From the NCBI GenBank assembly GCA_023392075.1, contig JAEVZU010000045.1:1-8972 (forward strand): a stretch of 8,972 nt of DNA, in the 5' to 3' direction. The notes below the pieces were generated by a model that worked only from the letters and a program-made list of their open reading frames with translations, made no database searches and was not told where the DNA came from. The stretch's first letter is position 1. Each line of letters opens with the position of its first letter. The stretch is from Bacillota bacterium (GTDB taxonomy: Bacteria > Bacillota > Clostridia > Acetivibrionales > DSM-1351). This document shows, piece after piece, positions 3,668 to 8,972 of the stretch. A program made the position numbers and the translations under genes.

Positions 3668-5332
3668 TTAGCCTACTCCCAATCTGTTTATAAGTGTATC
3701 ATATACCTCAGACATTGTTGTTATCATCTTTGCAGCGGCATTGTATGCCTGCTGGAATCTTACCATATTTGTCATTTCCTCATTCAGTTCTACTCCGGAA
3801 ATCGACATCCTTCTGTTGTCCACCTGCTGTACAATGGCAGTCTGTCCCTTGGACAATCTCTCGGCCTGCTGGGTGTCAATACCAAGACCGGCCACCAGGG
3901 ATTTCATAAAGTCCTCGGGTGCACCCTCCTTAAACAGGCTTTGATTTGATCTTATGCCCATTATCTTATTCAATACATTAATATTTCCGTTTTCGCCCGG
4001 CGTATCGGAGGTAGCAATTTTATTAGTATCGTCCATTACATCACTGCCTACCGTAAAGTTTTTTGCTGTAATCCTGTTATATCTCTCCACTATCTGATCG
4101 TTTTCTGTTGCTGTGGGTACTGCCGGCGGTGTTGACAATGTCAATCCATCCACAAGCTTGTCACTGGATATTGGTCTGTCACCGTCTCCAAACATGGTGA
4201 AGAACCTGATGTTCTGGGATGGCGGGACACTGTCCTTCAACTCGGTGTCAAGCCCATAACCTTCGACGTGCCCTGTGCCATTGACCCAGTTTCCTGTTTC
4301 ATCCCTGGTCAGGCCCTCATTGAAGGCTAGAGCAAATGTGCGTACAAACTCGTTTAATTTATTCTGATAATACGGTATCCCCTTATATATAGGTGTGGTA
4401 GACAAACCATCCTCCGAAGGTGCTCCGTCCTTGCCGTCTCTTACATCCAGCAGTCCTCTGAGCTCTCCGCCGGTAACTTTTAATGTATTACCGTCCTCCC
4501 ATTTTACCTCATACAAGTTTCCTACATCTTCTGCATTAAGCTTGTCTGTTCTCTGTTCAACCTTCATCTTGCTTATATTGTAATGATCCACCAGCGGTTT
4601 GCCGCTTACGGTTATAAGAAAATGAATGTCATTTTGTCCGTTAGGCAATTTCCCGTAGGAAACTTCGGTAGCCTGTATATTTACCAGCTTGGACAGCTGA
4701 TCTACCAAAAGTGTCCGGGAGTCCCTTAAATCATTTGCCGACTGCCCCTGGATCTCAAAACTGTATATCTGCTTATTGAGCTGCTGAATCTGGGATGCCA
4801 GTGAATTTACCTGGTCAACCGTTATTTTTATCTGATCGTTTATATCTTCCTGCATTTTTTCAAAATGCGTTGCTGTACTGTTGAAATATTTGGCAAGGGT
4901 TACACCCTTTTCTCTGACCAGTGCCCTGACGGCCGAGCTTGAGGGATCTTTTGAAAGCTCCTGATATGCATTAAAGAAATCATTCATTATCTTAACAAAC
5001 CCGCTGTCCGACGGTTCATTAAACGTGCCTTCAAGCTCCGAAAGCTTTTCCAGTTTCTTGCTCCATTCCCCGCTGGCAGTATTTTCACTCCAATATTTAA
5101 AGTCCAGATAGGTATCCCTGATTCTGTTTACACCTGTGACTTCAGAGCCAGTGCCAGCCATACCGGTACCATCCATAAGCGAAAGCGGTCTGGAGGCAAT
5201 TTGTACGTTCTGTTGCCTGGAATATCCGGGAGTTGTTGCATTGGATATGTTATGACTTACAGTATTCAAATTTTTCTGAGCGGTATAAAGACCACTTAAT
5301 GCAATATTCAAACCGAAAAAGCTCTGTCTCAT
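3668..5332 (-). CDS. flgK: Flagellar hook-associated protein 1 (FlgK), standard-size copy
   Basis: This 554-residue hook-filament junction protein is exported by the flagellar type III apparatus and carries no Sec signal. The N-terminal rod/hook helix has the family motif LNTVSHNISNATTPGYSRQ (22-40); the C-terminal helix has ISGVELNEEMTNMVRFQQAY (511-530) and ends in a leucine-rich coiled segment. Length is normal for FlgK. The shared core GGELRGLLDVRDG (288-300) followed by a YYQNKLNEFVRTF helix is useful for comparison with the upstream paralogue, where these two parts are separated by a large insertion. AGGTGA precedes the start by 4 nt. It follows the longer flgK after 77 nt and precedes flgL. 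Which copy builds the main junction cannot be told from sequence. Confidence 0.93.
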   Translation of the reverse strand: MRQSFFGLNIALSGLYTAQKNLNTVSHNISNATTPGYSRQQNVQIASRPLSLMDGTGMAGTGSEVTGVNRIRDTYLDFKYWSENTASGEWSKKLEKLSELEGTFNEPSDSGFVKIMNDFFNAYQELSKDPSSSAVRALVREKGVTLAKYFNSTATHFEKMQEDINDQIKITVDQVNSLASQIQQLNKQIYSFEIQGQSANDLRDSRTLLVDQLSKLVNIQATEVSYGKLPNGQNDIHFLITVSGKPLVDHYNISKMKVEQRTDKLNAEDVGNLYEVKWEDGNTLKVTGGELRGLLDVRDGKDGAPSEDGLSTTPIYKGIPYYQNKLNEFVRTFALAFNEGLTRDETGNWVNGTGHVEGYGLDTELKDSVPPSQNIRFFTMFGDGDRPISSDKLVDGLTLSTPPAVPTATENDQIVERYNRITAKNFTVGSDVMDDTNKIATSDTPGENGNINVLNKIMGIRSNQSLFKEGAPEDFMKSLVAGLGIDTQQAERLSKGQTAIVQQVDNRRMSISGVELNEEMTNMVRFQQAYNAAAKMITTMSEVYDTLINRLGVG

Positions 5333-5409
5333 CTTTTCACCTGTTTTCTGTAAATACTTATTATTTAAACTTTAATGAATAACTCTGTAAATGGTTAATA
5401 TGCTGCTGC

Positions 5410-7542
5410 TTATCTTCCAACCTTACCCATGGACATTATAACGTTTTCCACCATTGAATCTATTATGTTAAGGACTCTTGAAGAAGCGTCATATGCGAAT
5501 TTGAACTTCATCATATTGGCCATTTCCTCGTCCATGGAAACCCCTGAAATAGAACTGCGCTGCTGGTCTACCGCCTGCACTATGGTTGTCTGATTCTCAG
5601 CAGTTTTCATGGCCTCCGAGCCTCCGTTGCCTATATCAAGGATAACCGCCCTGTAGTATTCGTCAGCACTGACAACTCCTGTAACATCAGTCATTATATC
5701 CTGATCTCTGAGGTTGGCAATCAGTCTGGCTATGGTATTTCCACCTTTTGCATCCTTGTCGTCGGATGCCACGATATTGTTCAAGCCATTATCACTCAGC
5801 AATGCCTCACTGAGCCTTATATTGCCCATCTGGATTGGAAAGAGATCATCTATTGGTTCAAAAAAGTTGACCCCAGGCTGGCCGTCAAGAGTAAATCCCG
5901 ACTTTTGAAGATAATTTATTTCCTTGCACAGTCCGCTGAGCATTGCGTTAAGTTTTATCTTCACATCCGACACAATATTCTTTGAGATTGGAATATTTCC
6001 GCTGTTGGCATTAGCAGCTCTCCTGGTATCGGCATTGACAAATTCCACTACATTATTGAAGTCATCTGCTCCGATATCAAACACGGTTCCTCCGGTACCG
6101 GCTGCTATGGTATTCCAGCCTATCTCAGCTTTACCAGGTGTTGCGTCTCCCAAACCAAAACTGAAATAATCCTTGCTGGTTACCACCGATGTCCTCATTC
6201 CAATATCGTTTAATCTGTTTATATAGCCGGCCGCTTCTGCCGGAGTTCCGTCATCACCGTCTACACTTTCATTGGTAAGCACAAAGGTTACTTTTGCAGC
6301 ATCCTCTCTGAAATTTCCGCCGGCATTTAAAGTCTCAAGAGTTGACACCAATCCGCCAAAGCTTGCGTCGCTGTCGCCGGTTTCGGTACATAACGTATCC
6401 AATCCTCCGGTGTCACTTATGAAGGCATCTATATTGCTCTTGTCATACATCGTACCATTAAAGACAGTTGAACCAGCTCCCATAGTCACAAAACGTATAT
6501 TGAAATCAACACCGGAATTTTTTAAGCCTGTAACATATTTGCCAATCGTGTCCCTCAGCTTGGAAAGATATTCATCGGCACCTGTACCCGAGCCATAGGA
6601 TGTATCAATGGCAAAGGTTATATCTACCTTCTCCTTGGGAGTTCCGTTTTCATAACTTCCCTTAATTCCGGGCACCTCTCCTCTGGACTCAAGCAAGCCC
6701 TTGAGGATACCGCCTTTTATATTGACTTCGGTTTTTGTTCCCTGCAGCAAGGGATAAAAATATTCGCCATGCTCTGGATTGGCTTCAACGTATAAATTGG
6801 TTGAAGTCCCCTTGGATACCAGGTAATAGCCTCCAAGTGTAACATCCACCTGTCCGTCCTGCATTTCGAGAACATCAGCGTCACAGAGTTTTGAAAGTCT
6901 GTCCAGCAGCACATTTCTCTGATCTCTGTAATCGTTTGCGGCGTCCCCGCCTATTTCTTCGGTTGCTATTTTATAATTAAGCTTTGCCAGCTGACCCGTA
7001 ACATCGTTTACTTCATCAACCCGCACCTTTATTTCCGAATTCAAATCTCCCTGCAGCTTGTCGAGTTGTGTTCCTATATGATTAAAATAATAGGTGAGCG
7101 CCTGGCCCCTCTGTCTTACTAATGCCCTTGTGGTTAAGCTTTCAGGTGTCTTGGTAAGCTCCTGCCAGGAATCCCAGAACTGGTTCATAACCTCCTGAAG
7201 GCCGTCTCCCATGGGATCATTTAATATGGCCTCCACGTCCTGGAAGGTTTTGCTTCTGGTTTCCCAGTAACCCAGTGAGGTGTTTTCCTGTCTGTATATA
7301 TTATCCAAAAATGTATGTCTGATCTGTCTTGTCTCCTGGATATCCGCTCCAAGTCCATATTGAAACATTTTGCCGTTCTTGCCGTAGTCAGTAATATAGT
7401 GACTTGTTTCAATCATGGCCTGCTGCCTTGTATATCCGACTGTATCAACATTGGAAAGGTTATGTCCTGTAACTGCAAGACCTCTTTCACTGACATACAA
7501 TCCTGAACGTGCTATGTCATAACTTGAAAAACCCACTGCCAT
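5410..7542 (-). CDS. flgK: FlgK paralogue with an inserted von Willebrand A-like domain
   Basis: This 710-residue hook-associated protein 1 paralogue has both terminal FlgK signatures: LAVTGHNLSNVDTVGYTRQQ (22-41) and ISGVSMDEEMANMMKFKFAY (665-684). Between GGILKGLLESRG (277-288) and the helix at about 523-545 lies an insertion absent from the neighbouring 554-residue copy. Residues about 305-505 of it look like a VWA (Rossmann-type) domain: KVDITFAIDTSYGSG (305-319) is the first strand with a MIDAS-like D313-x-S315-x-G317, VTFVLTNES (418-426) is the later core strand, and alternating helices follow. The canonical third Ser and the LTDG aspartate are replaced (Gly317, Asn424), so metal binding is uncertain. 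It would be exposed on the junction ring outside the cell. AGGGGGA (7552-7558) precedes the start by 9 nt; flgN lies 70 nt upstream. Confidence 0.88.
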   Translation of the reverse strand: MAVGFSSYDIARSGLYVSERGLAVTGHNLSNVDTVGYTRQQAMIETSHYITDYGKNGKMFQYGLGADIQETRQIRHTFLDNIYRQENTSLGYWETRSKTFQDVEAILNDPMGDGLQEVMNQFWDSWQELTKTPESLTTRALVRQRGQALTYYFNHIGTQLDKLQGDLNSEIKVRVDEVNDVTGQLAKLNYKIATEEIGGDAANDYRDQRNVLLDRLSKLCDADVLEMQDGQVDVTLGGYYLVSKGTSTNLYVEANPEHGEYFYPLLQGTKTEVNIKGGILKGLLESRGEVPGIKGSYENGTPKEKVDITFAIDTSYGSGTGADEYLSKLRDTIGKYVTGLKNSGVDFNIRFVTMGAGSTVFNGTMYDKSNIDAFISDTGGLDTLCTETGDSDASFGGLVSTLETLNAGGNFREDAAKVTFVLTNESVDGDDGTPAEAAGYINRLNDIGMRTSVVTSKDYFSFGLGDATPGKAEIGWNTIAAGTGGTVFDIGADDFNNVVEFVNADTRRAANANSGNIPISKNIVSDVKIKLNAMLSGLCKEINYLQKSGFTLDGQPGVNFFEPIDDLFPIQMGNIRLSEALLSDNGLNNIVASDDKDAKGGNTIARLIANLRDQDIMTDVTGVVSADEYYRAVILDIGNGGSEAMKTAENQTTIVQAVDQQRSSISGVSMDEEMANMMKFKFAYDASSRVLNIIDSMVENVIMSMGKVGR

Positions 7543-7612
7543 GTCTGATGGTCCCCCTATTAGAAAGATTGCTTTGAAAATATATCATTTGAAATATTAT
7601 ATCTTATAAAAA

Positions 7613-8113
7613 TTAAAGTTTTACATCGAAAAGATTTCTCTTTTTGGTATCTCCCGAATGTCCGGTACTGCCATAATTATTTGTTACAGCATCAATACTG
7701 GTCATCATATTTATTGAAAAATCAATGTACTCAAGCGAAGTTTTTATAAGCCTTGAGTTCAGTTCATTATTGTCCTTGAGTGCACTGATGCTTTTAAGCA
7801 TATTTTCCTGACATACTTTCAGCTGGGATGCTTCCATTTCCCCAAGCCTCGCAGTCAGCCACGAAATTGTAACATCTTCCGGTTTTTGACCTAATAACCC
7901 GCACAATTCTCCAACGATATTCTCTCTCTTATCTTCCAGTTTTGAGATCTTTATAACGAGAGATTGCTCTATTTTCACTATGTTCTCCAGCTCAGCAACT
8001 TTTCCGCCAATAATCAATTCCTTTTTATTGTTGGAAATTTTGTAAAGTGTATCATATATATCATTTTCCTGGCTCAGTATATTGATCAACTGTCTGACTA
8101 ATTCTGTTTCCAT
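7613..8113 (-). CDS. flgN: FlgN family chaperone for FlgK and FlgL
   Basis: This 166-residue, almost wholly helical cytosolic protein has the FlgN pattern. An early segment around ENDIYDTLYKISNNKKELII is followed by a GKVAELENIVKIEQSLVIKI helix and a LEDKRENIVGEL stretch; the tail is polar. FlgN binds the C-terminal helices of FlgK and FlgL and escorts them to the flagellar export gate; both substrates are encoded directly downstream. The start is placed at the ATG after GGAGGTG (8125-8131). Spacing is long, about 11-13 nt. The alternative ATG at 8137 has no ribosome binding site and would put GGAGGTG inside the gene. It lies 99 nt after flgM. Sequence conservation in FlgN is low, so the name rests on position as well as pattern. 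Confidence 0.85.
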   Translation of the reverse strand: METELVRQLINILSQENDIYDTLYKISNNKKELIIGGKVAELENIVKIEQSLVIKISKLEDKRENIVGELCGLLGQKPEDVTISWLTARLGEMEASQLKVCQENMLKSISALKDNNELNSRLIKTSLEYIDFSINMMTSIDAVTNNYGSTGHSGDTKKRNLFDVKL

Positions 8114-8212
8114 ATCTGATTTTACACCTCCGAACATTTGTGCATTTCATTAGGTCAAAAATTTTATCTTTAGCTTTTTGATTTAAGAATTCTGCAAAAG
8201 CTTTTTGTATAA

Positions 8213-8500
8213 TTATGCTTTCTGATCAATAATGGATTTTCCGAGCTTTTCTACTATTTCTCTGCCGCTTACATCATAGCTTCCCGATCTGTATGCCTCG
8301 GCAAATTCGTCAACCTTGTTCTGCCTGACATCAGGAACTTCTTTGAGAGCCTTTGTTACGGTCTGATAATCCATAGCATTGCTGGATATTGATACTACAT
8401 CCTTTTTGGGAGCCACAGAACTGGTTTTCTCAATTTTTCCAATCGGCTTCTTAGAGTCATAAACCTTGGAGACATTGTAAACATCACCTGTGATTTTCAT
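8213..8500 (-). CDS. flgM: Anti-sigma-28 factor FlgM
   Basis: This 95-residue protein is probably largely disordered when free and binds sigma-28 (SigD/FliA) until the hook-basal body is complete. The N-terminus MKITGDVYNVSKVYD resembles Gram-positive FlgM. The sigma-binding C-terminal half has DVVSISSNAMDYQ (34-46), then RQNKVDEFAEAYRSGSYDVS (59-78) and GREIVEKL, the family pattern of helix, G-x-Y and helix. AGGTG (8507-8511) lies 6 nt before the start. It is the first gene of the operon and is read from its own sigma-28 promoter, giving the negative feedback known from Bacillus and enterics. Transcription of the flagellin promoter at the other end of the window should depend on it. Confidence 0.94.
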   Translation of the reverse strand: MKITGDVYNVSKVYDSKKPIGKIEKTSSVAPKKDVVSISSNAMDYQTVTKALKEVPDVRQNKVDEFAEAYRSGSYDVSGREIVEKLGKSIIDQKA

Positions 8501-8555
8501 TTTTCACACCTGCCTTCTAAATTACAATAATAGAAAATAAATTCTACTATATTTA

Positions 8556-8582
8556 TTATCGTCAATTTAAAAAATTTATTTA
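8556..8582 (-). promoter_or_regulatory. Sigma-28 promoter of the flgM operon
   Basis: The minus strand has TAAA (8579-8582), exactly 15 nt, then GACGATAA (8556-8563), one base from the GCCGATAA form of the sigma-28 -10 element. Transcription would start near 8549, leaving a leader of about 48 nt before flgM. No convincing sigma-A promoter was seen beside it. A TTGACG overlaps the -10 region, but a matching -10 at the proper distance is missing. Confidence 0.65.
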
Positions 8583-8778
8583 GTATTGCTTTTCAATTAA
8601 TAATTGGAAATGTCAAAAAGCGCATTGGACACAGCTTTACCAGCCCGAAAATATGGAAATACATCTTTTCTCGCCTAACGTAAAAATCTTAATTGTAGAA
8701 ATTTTTTCAGATCCGGGTGTTAAATCGACTTCAAAATTTACTAATCAATATAGAGAACAAATTTGAGGAGTTGAACAC
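8583..8778. other. Divergent intergenic region, no clear feature
   Basis: This AT-rich gap separates the flgM promoter from the divergent plus-strand gene. No hairpin followed by a U-tract, repeat shared with the rest of the window, or convincing plus-strand promoter was found. The best candidate is a TATAGA at about 8750-8755 with no good -35. The only clear signal is the GAGGAG ribosome binding site at 8765-8770 for the downstream gene. Confidence 0.5.
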
Positions 8779-8972
8779 ATGTACAGCAGAGTACCCCTTA
8801 AAACGCCCGACTCACAGAACAAAAATCTTCGTGGCCCGTCCGCAAGGCCAAAGCCGCCTGTCAAGCAGCCCAACTATATGGAAATAATCCTGCGCCTCAG
8901 AAGGCAGCCTAACTCCCTGTCTCAAGAGGATTATAACATCCTCCAGAAAACCATCGGAAACCAGGCGGTTAT
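8779..8972 (+). CDS. N-terminus of a protein with the LQ-x-TIGNQAV (eCIS/DUF4157-type) leader motif, partial
   Basis: GAGGAG (8765-8770) lies 8 nt before an ATG that opens a frame running off the right edge after 64 codons. The visible part is basic and Pro/Arg/Lys-rich and apparently disordered (residues 1-32). It leads into MEIILRLRRQPNSLSQEDYN and ILQKTIGNQAV (residues 34-64). A short disordered head followed by L-Q-x-T-x-GN-x-A-V is a recurrent N-terminal signature of proteins tied to extracellular contractile injection systems and of DUF4157 or polymorphic-toxin-like proteins. The enzymatic or effector part lies beyond the window, so the function is unknown. It points away from the flagellar operon and is not obviously related to it. 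There is no signal peptide or membrane segment in the visible part. Confidence 0.8.
   Translation, partial: MYSRVPLKTPDSQNKNLRGPSARPKPPVKQPNYMEIILRLRRQPNSLSQEDYNILQKTIGNQAV

Noticed and set aside
3694..3944. Plus-strand open frames inside flgK, flgL and other genes
   Set aside because: They lie opposite well-supported genes, lack ribosome binding sites and have no recognisable family.
5363..5391. Possible sigma-A promoter between the two flgK genes (TTTACA, 17 nt, TTAAAT on the minus strand)
   Set aside because: The match is only fair and the gap is AT-rich, so chance matches are expected; the spacing fits simple operon read-through.

Overview
The window is the late (class III) flagellar filament-junction operon of a low-GC Gram-positive bacterium. 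It is most likely a motile clostridium of the Ruminiclostridium/Acetivibrio kind: intergenic DNA is AT-rich, Shine-Dalgarno sites are strong GGAGG types, sigma-28 promoters are recognisable, and the gene order matches the Bacillus/Clostridium order flgM-flgN-flgK-flgL-yviE-fliW-csrA-(flagellin). The genus is an inference from style only; nothing here fixes the species.

Layout, read in the direction of transcription (minus strand, right to left): a sigma-28 promoter (8556-8582); flgM (anti-sigma-28 factor); flgN (junction-protein chaperone); a 710-residue FlgK with a von Willebrand A-like domain inserted in its middle; a second FlgK of 554 residues; flgL; an unusually long structured leader; a DUF6470/YviE-family gene; fliW; a second long structured leader; csrA; and finally a sigma-28 promoter and a roughly 140-nt leader whose Shine-Dalgarno lies at the left edge. 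That leader almost certainly belongs to a flagellin gene (hag/fliC) starting just outside the window. At the far right a divergent plus-strand gene begins. Its N-terminus carries the LQ-x-TIGNQAV signature seen in front of DUF4157/eCIS-core-type proteins, and it runs off the edge.

How the genes work together: FlgM holds sigma-28 until the hook is finished. FlgN then delivers FlgK and FlgL, which build the hook-filament junction. CsrA represses flagellin translation by binding GGA sites in the flagellin leader, and FliW relieves this while flagellin is scarce. The leader at the left edge has the expected two-site form: AGGA in the loop of a 9-bp hairpin, and a second GGA in the Shine-Dalgarno.

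The main unexplained structure is a roughly 134-bp element found twice, at 504-637 and 1993-2125, each time in the leader of an operon gene (csrA and the DUF6470 gene). In the transcript each copy carries two hairpins and then an ATTAACCTCC segment. That segment can pair with the Shine-Dalgarno of the downstream gene, and also with a Shine-Dalgarno-like decoy at the 5' end of the element. A second helix next to it covaries between the two copies. This looks like a duplicated cis-acting translational switch that I do not recognise as a known riboswitch class. The VWA-like insertion in FlgK is the second notable oddity.
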